Assembly: GCA_900317515.1 (NCBI GenBank) | Contig: ONHA01000013.1 | Location: 1 to 64,000 of the forward strand | Direction of reading: 5' to 3' | DNA: 64,000 nucleotides | Origin: an uncultured Eubacteriales bacterium | GTDB lineage: Bacteria > Bacillota > Clostridia > Lachnospirales > Lachnospiraceae | Made by a program: the position numbers and the translations under genes | Notes under the pieces: model-generated | What the model was told of the DNA's origin: nothing | Database searches by the model: none | What the model saw: only the letters and a program-made list of their open reading frames with translations | In this document: positions 1-8,570 of the stretch, piece after piece | Layout: each line of letters opens with the position of its first letter | Position numbering within the stretch: the first letter of the stretch is position 1

Positions 1-1395
1 CTGACCCACCTCCGGGAAAAACGCCACAGGGGCGTCCTGACCGGGTCGGAGCTCACCGACATGAAGATCACGCTGATCGCGGGCCGGGCCCACGAGAAGC
101 ACACCGAGGGCGGCGACTTCCGCCAGGCGACCTACCGCGCGGTGCGGCAGGGGCTCATGATGGCGGAGAATGTCCTGCTCGAGCCGGTCTACACCTTCCG
201 GGTAAAGCTCCCGCAGGAGAACCTCGGGCGGCTCTTAAATGACCTCACGGTGATGGGAGCTTCCTTCAACGCTCCCGAGGGGGACGGCGTTCATGCGTTT
301 GTGACCGGCCAGGCTCCGGTCTCCGTCTTCGGGGACTACGCGGAGACTCTGGCTTCCTACACAAAGGGGCAGGGGAGAATTGCATTTTCCATGGGGGGCT
401 ATAAGCCGGCCCACAACGCGGAGGAGGTCATCGCCGGGATCGGGTACGACCCGGAGGCCGACAAGAGGAACCCCACCTCCTCGGTCTTCTGCTCCCACGG
501 GGCCGGCATGATCGTGCCCTGGCACATGGTGCGGGACTACATGCACATCGATTCGGGCTGGCGGGAAAATGCGGACTTCGTGCCTGCAACCAGCGTGGAC
601 GTCTCCCGGGCGGGCGCGGCCCGGACGGAGGAGGCGGAGGTCTCAAATGCGCCCTCGGGCTACGGCGTCGCGGGCGTAAAAGCCGCGGTGAAACCCGGCG
701 AGGAGGAGGACACGCGGAGCTTCAAGGAGATCGAGCGGGACGTATTTGCTGCGGAGGACGAGCTTAGGGCGATCTTCGAGCGGACCTATGGGCCGATCAA
801 ATCAAATCTCGGGATCAATCCGGAAAATGCAAGGCCGAAGCGAGCCGTCGCGGCCGAGATCCCCGAGCGCTACAGAAAACCTAAGCCGAAGCCGGAGAAA
901 GAGTACATCCTGGTGGACGGCTACAATATCATCTTCGCGTGGGAGGAGCTCCGGAAGCTCGCGGAGAAGGACCTTAAGGCCGCCCGGGACCGGCTTCTCG
1001 ACATCCTCTCGGACTATGCGGGCTACGGCAAGAAGAACCTCATCTGCGTCTTCGACGCCTACAAGGTCGCCGGCGGCACGGAGCGGGTCTATAAATACCA
1101 CAACATCGACGTGATCTTCACCCGGGAGGCGGAGACGGCCGACCAGTACATCGAGAAGGCGGCTCACGAGCTCACGAAGCAGTACCGGGTCACGGTCGCG
1201 ACCTCGGACGCGATCGAGCAGGTGATCATCTTCGGGGCGGGCGCGCTCCGGCTCTCGGCCGCCAACTTCGGCGAGCTCGTGAGGGAAGCCCAGGCGGAGA
1301 TGAAGGAGAAGTATCTTACGGGCAGGACGGCGGAGAGCCTGCCGCTTAAGGAATCAATCGCGGATAAACTTCAAAAGGCAATGGAAGAGACATAA
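1..1395 (+). CDS. TetM/EF-G-like translational GTPase fused to C-terminal NYN (YacP-like) nuclease domain, 5' truncated by window edge
   Basis: The reading frame is open from base 1, so the N-terminal GTPase and first translation-factor domains lie outside the window. The first ~110 visible residues resemble EF-G domains IV-V as found in ribosomal-protection proteins (GVLTGSELTD, then a domain-V-like KLPQENLGRLLNDL stretch). A charged linker follows. From about visible residue 300 to 440 there is a NYN/YacP-type PIN-like nuclease domain with the acidic set VDGYN, FDAY, ETADQYIE and TSD. Such fusions are annotated in Clostridia as TetM-type or translation-factor GTPases. A ribosome-directed GTPase carrying an RNase domain is plausible; drug resistance cannot be concluded. 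The gene ends 12 bp before the cardiolipin synthase gene. Fold assignment is fairly sure, function is not. Confidence 0.8.
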   Translation: MTHLREKRHRGVLTGSELTDMKITLIAGRAHEKHTEGGDFRQATYRAVRQGLMMAENVLLEPVYTFRVKLPQENLGRLLNDLTVMGASFNAPEGDGVHAFVTGQAPVSVFGDYAETLASYTKGQGRIAFSMGGYKPAHNAEEVIAGIGYDPEADKRNPTSSVFCSHGAGMIVPWHMVRDYMHIDSGWRENADFVPATSVDVSRAGAARTEEAEVSNAPSGYGVAGVKAAVKPGEEEDTRSFKEIERDVFAAEDELRAIFERTYGPIKSNLGINPENARPKRAVAAEIPERYRKPKPKPEKEYILVDGYNIIFAWEELRKLAEKDLKAARDRLLDILSDYAGYGKKNLICVFDAYKVAGGTERVYKYHNIDVIFTREAETADQYIEKAAHELTKQYRVTVATSDAIEQVIIFGAGALRLSAANFGELVREAQAEMKEKYLTGRTAESLPLKESIADKLQKAMEET

Positions 1396-1407
1396 GGGAG
1401 GCACACA

Positions 1408-2973
1408 ATGAGCAGCGAAAAGAAGACAGTGGAGCAGACCTATTCGGTGGGAAACGGCGTAAAGAGGGCGGTGTTTGCGGCGCTCTCGATCATCCTGCAG
1501 GTGTTTGTGATATGGGTGCTGTTCTCGGCCCTGAGAGAAAAATATCCGGTCATCCAGTTCCTGCAGAGCATCCTGGCGTTCGTTATCGTGCTTCTGATCT
1601 ACAACCAGAACCGGACCGCCGCCATGAAAATGCCCTGGATCGTCATCATCATGGCCTGGCCGATCTTCGGGACCTTCATGTTCCTGCTCCTCGGCTTAAA
1701 CGGCGGCACGAACGAGATGAAGCGCCGCTACAGGGAGATCGATGAGAAGCTTCTCCCGAAGCTCGGGAAGGGCGAGGAAGCCCTGGCCGATCTTCAGGCG
1801 GAAGATGAGGGGCTTGCAAATGAAGCCTGCTACATCCGCGACTTCGCGGGCTACCCAATCTATCACAACACGGATGTGGTCTTCTACGATGACGCCGCGA
1901 AGGGGCTTGAGGCGCAGCTTTTGGAGCTTCAAAAGGCGGAGAAGTTCATTTTCATGGAGTATCACGCGATCGAGGACACGGTCTCCTTCGGGCGGATCCT
2001 TGAGGTCCTCAAGGCGAAGGTGAAGGAGGGCGTCGAAGTGCGCCTCTTCTACGACTACGTCGGCTCCATGGGTTACATCGGGAACCGTTTTGTCGACAAG
2101 ATGGAGGCGATGGGGATCAGGTGCCGGGTCTTCAACCCGATGAATATGGCCCTCAACTTCTTCGTCAACAACCGTGACCACCGGAAGATCACGGTGATCG
2201 ACGGAAAGGTCGGCTTTACGGGCGGCTACAACCTCGCGGACGAGTACTTCCACGTGACGGAGCCCTTCGGGCACTGGCTGGATACGGGGCTTCGGCTTGA
2301 AGGCGATGCCGTGAAGAGCCTCACGGTCACCTTCCTTGAGAACTGGAACGCGATCCGGTCCGGGGATGTGGACGATGTGAATTTCGACAAATATCTGCCG
2401 GACTATCCCTATGAGGCGAAGGAGAAGGGCTACATCCAGCCCTTTGCGGACAGCCCGCTCGACAACGAGCAGGTCGGCGAGAACGTCTACATGAATGTCC
2501 TCAGAAATGCAAAGCGCTACGCCTATTTCATCACCCCCTACCTCATCATCACCGACGAGATGCGGAATGCCTTCGCGATGGCGGCCAAGAGCGGGGTGGA
2601 TGTCCGGCTGATCACGCCGGGCATCCCGGACAAGAAGCTCATCTACAGCGTGACGCGCTCCTACTATGCGGGGCTCGCGGAAAACGGGGTGCGCATCTAC
2701 GAGTACACGCCCGGGTTCTGCCACGCGAAGCAGTGCGTCGCGGACGACAATGCGGCGGTCTGCGGCACGATCAACCTGGATTTCAGGAGTCTGTACCATC
2801 ATTTTGAAAACGGGGCCTTCTTCACGGGCTATGAGGCGGTAGCCGACATGAAGAAGCAGTTCGACGAGCTCTTCCCCGTGTGCCGGGAGGTCACGGAGGA
2901 GTACAGGAGCGGGCGGTCGAACGCCCTTAAGATCAGGCAGCTGATCCTCAGGTTTGCGGCGCCGCTGATGTGA
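1408..2973 (+). CDS. cls: Cardiolipin synthase (phospholipase D family)
   Basis: This enzyme condenses phosphatidylglycerol molecules to cardiolipin at the cytoplasmic membrane. The 521-residue protein has two or three N-terminal hydrophobic segments within residues 15-100. It has two HKD motifs: DHRKITVID near residue 256 and HAKQCVADD near residue 437, the second followed by GTINLDFRSL. Both match the duplicated PLD catalytic motif of bacterial Cls proteins, and the length is normal. The start is preceded by GGGAGG at a good distance. It lies 12 bp after the GTPase-NYN gene and 36 bp before a MATE exporter, so it is probably co-transcribed with the envelope and export genes that follow. Confidence 0.93.
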   Translation: MSSEKKTVEQTYSVGNGVKRAVFAALSIILQVFVIWVLFSALREKYPVIQFLQSILAFVIVLLIYNQNRTAAMKMPWIVIIMAWPIFGTFMFLLLGLNGGTNEMKRRYREIDEKLLPKLGKGEEALADLQAEDEGLANEACYIRDFAGYPIYHNTDVVFYDDAAKGLEAQLLELQKAEKFIFMEYHAIEDTVSFGRILEVLKAKVKEGVEVRLFYDYVGSMGYIGNRFVDKMEAMGIRCRVFNPMNMALNFFVNNRDHRKITVIDGKVGFTGGYNLADEYFHVTEPFGHWLDTGLRLEGDAVKSLTVTFLENWNAIRSGDVDDVNFDKYLPDYPYEAKEKGYIQPFADSPLDNEQVGENVYMNVLRNAKRYAYFITPYLIITDEMRNAFAMAAKSGVDVRLITPGIPDKKLIYSVTRSYYAGLAENGVRIYEYTPGFCHAKQCVADDNAAVCGTINLDFRSLYHHFENGAFFTGYEAVADMKKQFDELFPVCREVTEEYRSGRSNALKIRQLILRFAAPLM

Positions 2974-3009
2974 CGGCGGGAAACCGGATAAAGAAACGGA
3001 AGGAAGACA

Positions 3010-4377
3010 ATGACACAGACAACCGGGAACGGACAAAAAACGATGATCACGGACCTGACCGAGGGGAGCGTCGCGGGACTGCTCTTTAAGTTCGCGATGC
3101 CGCTCTTTGCGGCCAACGCGCTGCAGGCCCTCTACAACCTCGTCGACATGGTCGTCGTCGGCCAGGTCATCGGCGGGGCGGGCATGTCGGCGGTCTCGAT
3201 CGGGGGCGACATCCTGCACCTTCTGACCTTCCTCGCGATGGGGTTTTCCTCCGCGGGCCAGGTTCAGATCGCCCAGTACATCGGTGCGGGGAAAATGAAG
3301 AGCGTCTCGCGCCTCATCGGCACCCTCTTTACGCTCCTCTTCATCGTCTCGGTCGCGATCTCGGTCGTCTGCTTTATCCTCAGGGTTCCGATCCTGAACA
3401 TACTCAATACGCCGGCGGAGTCCTACGACTACACGATGGACTACATGGTGACCTGCGTGGTCGGGCTGGTGTTCATCTACGGCTACAACGCGGTCTCGGC
3501 GATCCTCCGCGGGATGGGCGACTCGAAGCGGCCGTTCATGTTCATCGCGATCGCGGCGATCTTAAACACCGTGCTCGACATCTTCTTCGTGGGCTTCTGC
3601 GGGATGGGCGTCTTCGGGGCCGCGCTTGCGACGGTCATCGGGCAGGCGGTGAGCTTCATCATCTCGATCATCTACCTCTATCGGAACAGGGAGGAGTTCG
3701 GGTTTGATTTCAGGCCCGAGAGCTTCAGGATTGACCGCAGGGTCGCGGGCCCGCTCATGATGCTGGGGATCCCGATGGCGATCCAGTCGGCCTCGATCAA
3801 CATCTCGAAGATCGTCCTCACGAGCTGGATCAACGCGGAGGGCGTCGTCTACTCGGCCCTCTCGGGCATCTACAACAAGACCGGCATGATGATGGGCATC
3901 GTGTCGAACTCCTTCACGACGGCGGGCAGCTCGATGACGGGCCAGAACCTCGGCGCGAGGAAATACGACCGCGTACCCAGGATCCTCATGACGGTCATCG
4001 CGGTCGGGCTTGTGATCTCGACGGCGGCCTCGGCGGCGGTTCTCATTTTCCCGGATGCGGTCTCGAGAATGTTCACCTCCGACGCGAGCGTGCTCGCGCT
4101 CTCATCGCTCCTCTCCCTGCCGATCACCCTCAATTTCTACGGGTGCGCGACGCGGTCGGGCGCATTTTCCCTCATCAACGGGTCGGGCAACTCCCGGCTG
4201 AACCTGCTCGTGGCCATCCTTGACGGGATGATCGCGAGGGTCGGCCTTGCAGCCCTCCTCGGGTTCTTCTTTCAGATGGGCTGCCGCGGCTTCTGGCTCG
4301 GCGACGCCCTGGCGGGCTTTATGCCCTTTGTAATCGGATCAACCTACTATCTCTCCGGAAAATGGAGACTCATCTGA
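3010..4377 (+). CDS. MATE family efflux transporter
   Basis: The 455-residue protein has about 12 predicted membrane helices in two repeated halves. It begins with the typical MATE entry sequence (a LTEGSV segment followed by LLFKFAMPLFAANALQALYN). Glycine- and proline-containing helices such as ILRGMGDSKRPF are characteristic. MATE proteins export cationic drugs or metabolites in exchange for Na+ or H+; no substrate can be inferred here. The stop is 3 bp before the next start, consistent with one transcript covering 1-8004. Confidence 0.9.
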   Translation: MTQTTGNGQKTMITDLTEGSVAGLLFKFAMPLFAANALQALYNLVDMVVVGQVIGGAGMSAVSIGGDILHLLTFLAMGFSSAGQVQIAQYIGAGKMKSVSRLIGTLFTLLFIVSVAISVVCFILRVPILNILNTPAESYDYTMDYMVTCVVGLVFIYGYNAVSAILRGMGDSKRPFMFIAIAAILNTVLDIFFVGFCGMGVFGAALATVIGQAVSFIISIIYLYRNREEFGFDFRPESFRIDRRVAGPLMMLGIPMAIQSASINISKIVLTSWINAEGVVYSALSGIYNKTGMMMGIVSNSFTTAGSSMTGQNLGARKYDRVPRILMTVIAVGLVISTAASAAVLIFPDAVSRMFTSDASVLALSSLLSLPITLNFYGCATRSGAFSLINGSGNSRLNLLVAILDGMIARVGLAALLGFFFQMGCRGFWLGDALAGFMPFVIGSTYYLSGKWRLI

Positions 4378-4380
4378 CTT

Positions 4381-6189
4381 ATGGAAACTTACAAAAATAA
4401 CCGGCAGCTGGTGCTGCATTTTCTTAAGGGCTCGAAGCGGTTTTTTGCGCTGAGCCTCACATTTGCGACCCTTGTGTCGCTGTTTGACATGATCTCTCCG
4501 AAGATCATCTCCTTCACGGTGGACTCGGTCATCGGCGATAAGGCCCCCGAGGTCCCGCGGATCGCCGAGCTTCTGATCGAACGCCTCGGCGGCATCGGCG
4601 CCCTGAAGGCCCACCCGCTCTTTATCGCCTGCGCGGTCGCGGCGATCGGTGCGCTGGCGGCCCTCTCGCGCTTCCTCTTCCGGACCATGAATGCCCGCGG
4701 AGCCGAGACCTTTGTCTGCACCATGCGGGAGGAGCTCTTCTCCCACATCATGTATCTGCCCTACGCCTGGCACGAGAAGAACAGCACGGGCGACATCATC
4801 CAGCGCTGCACCTCCGACGTCCAGACGATCAAGCGGTTCGTCTCGGAGCAGATGGTCCAGCTCATCCGGACGATCATCATGATCACGATGGCGATCATCT
4901 TCATGGCGGGGATCCATCCGCGCGTATTCTTAGGCTCCGCGGTCTTTATCCCGGTCATCATCGGCTACTCGCTGGTCTTCCACTCGAAGATCGGCGGGGC
5001 CTTCGAGAAGGTGGACGCCGAGGAGGGGCGGCTCTCCGCGATCGTGCAGGAGAATCTCACCGGTGTCCGGGTCGTCCGGGCCTTCGGCCGGGAAATGTAC
5101 GAGCGCGAGCGCTTCGAGAAGCAGAACACCTACTACACCGGGTTCTGGATCCACCTCATGCAGCTGATGTCGGCCTACTGGGCCTCGGCGGACGTCCTGA
5201 CGGGCCTGCAGGTCCTCACGGTCATCGCGCTGGGCTCCTATGCCTGCATCAACGGGACCATGACCGCGGGCGGATTTATCGCGATGACTTCCTATAACAT
5301 CATGCTGATGTGGCCGGTCAGGCAGCTGGGGAGAGTTATTTCCGAGATGAGCAAGGCGGGCATCTCCATCGAGCGTCTCCGCTACATCATGAACTCGGAG
5401 AAAGAGGCCGACAGGCCGGATGCCAAGGAGCCTCCGATGGACCGGGACATCGTGTTCGACCACGTCTCCTTCGTCTACCCGGGCGGGTCCGGCGAAGTTC
5501 TGCACGACGTCTCCTTCACGGTGCCGGCGGGCAAAACGATCGGTATCCTGGGCGGCACGGGATCGGGCAAGTCGACCCTCATGGGACTTCTGACCCGCCT
5601 CTACGAGCTTCCGCCCGAGGACGGCAAAATCACGGTCGGCGGCGTCGACATCGCCGACATCAAAGCTGCCTATCTTCGGAAAAATATCGGAATTGTGCTC
5701 CAGGAGCCCTATCTCTTCTCCCGGACGCTCTCCGAGAATATCGGCATCGCGGATGATGCCGACATGAAGGCGATCCGCCGGGCAGCGAGGGCCGCGAGCA
5801 TCGACGACGCGATCACGAGCTTCACGGCTGGGTACGACACCTTCGTCGGCGAGCGCGGCGTGACGCTCTCCGGCGGGCAGAAACAGCGGACGGCGATCGC
5901 ACAGATGCTGGTGAGGCATTCGCCGGTCATGATTTTCGATGATTCGCTCTCGGCGGTCGACGCGGAGACGGACATGAAGATCCGCGCGGCCCTGCCGGAG
6001 ACGACCGGGTCCGCCACGGTGATCCTGATCGCCCACCGGATCACGACGCTCATGAACGCGGACAACATCATCGTGCTCGACAAGGGAAGGATCCGCGAGT
6101 CGGGCACCCACGAGGAACTTTTGAAAATGAACGGCCTCTACCGCCGTATCTACGACCTGCAGACGGCCGGCATGGAAGAGGGGGAGTGA
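4381..6189 (+). CDS. ABC exporter half-transporter, subunit 1 (degenerate Walker B glutamate)
   Basis: This is an exporter-type fusion of a six-helix membrane domain (residues ~20-330) and an ATPase domain. The Walker A GGTGSGKST lies near residue 390, the Q-loop LQEPYLFS follows, and the signature LSGGQKQR is near 496. The Walker B is IFDDSLSAVD near 520, so an aspartate replaces the usual catalytic glutamate. The paired downstream subunit has a normal glutamate but an altered signature. This is the complementary pattern of heterodimeric exporters such as TM287/288, BmrCD and LmrCD, which have one degenerate and one hydrolytic site. Substrate is unknown; drug or lipid export is typical of the family. 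Confidence 0.92.
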   Translation: METYKNNRQLVLHFLKGSKRFFALSLTFATLVSLFDMISPKIISFTVDSVIGDKAPEVPRIAELLIERLGGIGALKAHPLFIACAVAAIGALAALSRFLFRTMNARGAETFVCTMREELFSHIMYLPYAWHEKNSTGDIIQRCTSDVQTIKRFVSEQMVQLIRTIIMITMAIIFMAGIHPRVFLGSAVFIPVIIGYSLVFHSKIGGAFEKVDAEEGRLSAIVQENLTGVRVVRAFGREMYERERFEKQNTYYTGFWIHLMQLMSAYWASADVLTGLQVLTVIALGSYACINGTMTAGGFIAMTSYNIMLMWPVRQLGRVISEMSKAGISIERLRYIMNSEKEADRPDAKEPPMDRDIVFDHVSFVYPGGSGEVLHDVSFTVPAGKTIGILGGTGSGKSTLMGLLTRLYELPPEDGKITVGGVDIADIKAAYLRKNIGIVLQEPYLFSRTLSENIGIADDADMKAIRRAARAASIDDAITSFTAGYDTFVGERGVTLSGGQKQRTAIAQMLVRHSPVMIFDDSLSAVDAETDMKIRAALPETTGSATVILIAHRITTLMNADNIIVLDKGRIRESGTHEELLKMNGLYRRIYDLQTAGMEEGE

Positions 6190-6192
6190 CCT

Positions 6193-8004
6193 GTGAAAGA
6201 AGAAGAAAAGAATATAAAGCTTCCCTTCTACGGGATCCCGCGGCTCTTCCCCTACATAAAGCCCTATCGGGGCCGCATGGTCGTGATGGTGCTTCTCGGC
6301 GCCGCGACGAGCGCGATCGACGCGGCCTACCCGCTCTTTAACCGCTATGCGCTGGACCATTTTATCGGGGAGCAGACCTTAAACGGGATCGTCATTTTCA
6401 TCATGGCCTACGTCGCGCTCCTGATCGGGCAGGCGGTCATGAACTATGTGAGCGCATTTGCATGCGGGAAGCTTGAGATGACGGTCAACAAGGACCTCAG
6501 AAATGCGGCCTTCAACCATCTGCAGACGCTGTCATTTTCCTACTACAACCAGAATTCGGTCGGGTACATCCACGCGAGGGTCATGTCGGACACGGGCCTC
6601 ATCGGGGAGTCCGTCTCCTGGCGGCTCATGAACATCGTCTGGTCGGGCTCCTACGTGCTGGGGGTCCTCATCGTCATGCTCTTTATCGACATCCGGCTGG
6701 CCGCGTGCATCCTCGTGCTCGTTCCGGCAGCGGTGCTTCTTATGATGTATTTCCAGAAGAAGATCCTGAAATACAACCGCCTGATCCGGGAGATCAACTC
6801 GAAGATCACCGGGAGCTACAACGAGGGGATCACGGGGGCCAAGTCCATCAAGGTCCTCGGGATCGAGGAGAAAATGAAAACCGATTTCAAAGCCGAGACG
6901 AGGGAAATGAAAAAGACCTCCGTCAGGGAGGCCCATGTGTCGGCGCTTTTCATTTCCACGGTGACCATGCTCTCGTCGGTCACGCTGGCGATCGTTCTCT
7001 GGCAGGGCGGTCAGCTCACGCTCGCAAATGCGATGCGGATCGGCACGCTCTCGGTCTTCATGTCCTACGCGCTCGAGATGCTGGATCCGATCCAGGGCAT
7101 CATCGAGACGCTGGCGGGCCTTGCGGCGATCCAGGTCAACATCGAGCGGCTGACGAGGCTCCTGACCGAGAAGTCGGACGTCGCGGACTCGGAGGAGGTC
7201 ATTGCAAAATACGGAGATATGTTTGAGCCGAAGAAGGAGAACTGGGAGGAGCTCTACGGGGACGTCGAGTTTCGGGATGTCTCCTTTCGGTATCCGGACG
7301 GGGATGAGTATGTGCTCGAGCACTTTAATCTCAAGGTGCCCCAGGGCACGAACATCGCGATCGTGGGCGAGACGGGGGCCGGCAAATCAACCCTGGTCAA
7401 CCTGGTCTGCCGGTTCTTCGAGCCGACGAAGGGCCAGGTGCTGATCGACGGGCGGGACGTGCGCGAGCGGTCCCAGCTCTGGCTCCACTCGAACATCGGG
7501 TATGTGCTGCAGTCGCCCCACCTTTTCTCGGGGACGATCCGGGAGAACCTGCGGTACGGGCGGCCGGACGCGACGGACGAGGAAATTATGGAGGCGCTCC
7601 GGCTGGTCTCGGCGGAGCAGGTGCTTCTGAAGATGGACAAGGGGCTCGACTCCGAGGTCGGCGAGGGCGGGAGCCAGCTTTCGACCGGGGAGAAGCAGCT
7701 CATTTCCTTTGCGAGGGCGATCCTCGCGGATCCGCGGATCCTGGTGCTCGACGAGGCGACGTCCTCGATCGACACGGTGACGGAGAAGGCGATCCAGAAT
7801 GCGATCGACACGGTGATCCGGGGACGGACGTCGTTTGTGATCGCGCACAGGCTCTCGACGATCGTCGACGCGGACGTGATCCTGGTGGTGAAGGACGGCA
7901 GGATCATAAGCCGGGGGACGCATGCGGAGCTGATGAAGGAGAAAGGATATTACTACGAGCTCTACACGAGGCAGTATGAGGAGCTTTTGTGGGGCGAGGG
8001 ATAA
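6193..8004 (+). CDS. ABC exporter half-transporter, subunit 2 (variant signature motif)
   Basis: The 603-residue partner starts 3 bp after subunit 1. The start codon appears to be GTG, seen as gtgaaagaag after a GGGGAGTGA stretch. It has an N-terminal six-helix exporter domain and an ATPase domain: Walker A GETGAGKST near residue 392, variant signature LSTGEKQ near 495, and canonical Walker B LVLDEATSSID near 516. The variant signature would complete the degenerate site with subunit 1, leaving one consensus hydrolytic site. The gene ends just before a perfect 17-bp inverted repeat that can act as a bidirectional terminator against ilvN. Confidence 0.92.
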   Translation: MKEEEKNIKLPFYGIPRLFPYIKPYRGRMVVMVLLGAATSAIDAAYPLFNRYALDHFIGEQTLNGIVIFIMAYVALLIGQAVMNYVSAFACGKLEMTVNKDLRNAAFNHLQTLSFSYYNQNSVGYIHARVMSDTGLIGESVSWRLMNIVWSGSYVLGVLIVMLFIDIRLAACILVLVPAAVLLMMYFQKKILKYNRLIREINSKITGSYNEGITGAKSIKVLGIEEKMKTDFKAETREMKKTSVREAHVSALFISTVTMLSSVTLAIVLWQGGQLTLANAMRIGTLSVFMSYALEMLDPIQGIIETLAGLAAIQVNIERLTRLLTEKSDVADSEEVIAKYGDMFEPKKENWEELYGDVEFRDVSFRYPDGDEYVLEHFNLKVPQGTNIAIVGETGAGKSTLVNLVCRFFEPTKGQVLIDGRDVRERSQLWLHSNIGYVLQSPHLFSGTIRENLRYGRPDATDEEIMEALRLVSAEQVLLKMDKGLDSEVGEGGSQLSTGEKQLISFARAILADPRILVLDEATSSIDTVTEKAIQNAIDTVIRGRTSFVIAHRLSTIVDADVILVVKDGRIISRGTHAELMKEKGYYYELYTRQYEELLWGEG

Positions 8005-8011
8005 ATTCATG

Positions 8012-8057
8012 AAAATGGGGATGGTTCTTTTTATGAAAATAGAACCATCCCCATTTT
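8012..8057. repeat. REP-like perfect hairpin with GGGGATGGTTCT core; probable bidirectional terminator
   Basis: The arms at 8012-8028 and 8041-8057 are perfectly complementary over 17 bp with a 12-base AT-rich loop, and are followed by T-runs on both strands. It sits between convergent genes (exporter subunit 2 and ilvN). The arm shares the GGGGAYGGTTCT core with the larger hairpin at 60798-60870, so both seem to be members of one dispersed repeat family. Confidence 0.8.
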
Positions 8058-8064
8058 TGTTCAT

Positions 8065-8553
8065 TCAAAGCGCCGACTCCGTGCACTTGGTCAGCGCCAG
8101 CGTCCCGGTCCTCGTGATCTCGACGATCCGGAACTTCTTCAGCATGTTCATGAAGTTGTTTACGTGCTCGGGTGTGTCGCAGATCTGGATCGTCATCATC
8201 GACTCCGAGAGATCGATGATCGTCGCGTCCATGAGCTGGCAGGTCTCGATGATATCCTTGCGGTTCGCCCTTGTGTAGCGGAGCTTGATGAGCAGAAGCT
8301 CCCGGCACACGCTCTCCGACTCGGCGAAGGTCTTGACCTTGATCACATCGATCTTCTTATTCAGCTGCTTCTCGATCTGCTCGAGGATGTGGCCCTCGCC
8401 GGAGCTCACGATGATCATGTTGGAGACCTTCGGGTCGTCGGTCTCGCCGACCGCGAGGGACTCGATGTTGAAGCCCCGCCGCCAGAAGAGCCCCGCGACC
8501 TTGGAGAGGACGCCGGAGCGGTTCTCGACGAGGACAGAATAGATTCGTTTCAC
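8065..8553 (-). CDS. ilvN: Acetolactate synthase small (regulatory) subunit
   Basis: This ACT-domain subunit of acetohydroxyacid synthase activates the large subunit and mediates feedback inhibition by branched-chain amino acids. The N-terminus KRIYSVLVENRSGVL is the classic IlvN ACT start, and a second domain (RELLLIKL onward) completes about 162 residues, the normal length. I chose the GTG start at 8553 because GGGAGG lies 8 bases upstream on the minus strand. An ATG nearer the site would give only two codons before a stop. It lies 17 bp downstream of ilvB, as one operon. Confidence 0.93.
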   Translation of the reverse strand: MKRIYSVLVENRSGVLSKVAGLFWRRGFNIESLAVGETDDPKVSNMIIVSSGEGHILEQIEKQLNKKIDVIKVKTFAESESVCRELLLIKLRYTRANRKDIIETCQLMDATIIDLSESMMTIQICDTPEHVNNFMNMLKKFRIVEITRTGTLALTKCTESAL

Positions 8554-8570
8554 TTCATTTTCCTCCCTTC

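Noticed and set aside
1696..3219. A 507-codon open frame on the minus strand
   Set aside because: It is antisense to cardiolipin synthase and MATE, has no ribosome site, and its His/Asp/Arg/Val-rich composition is typical of the reverse frame of GC-rich genes.
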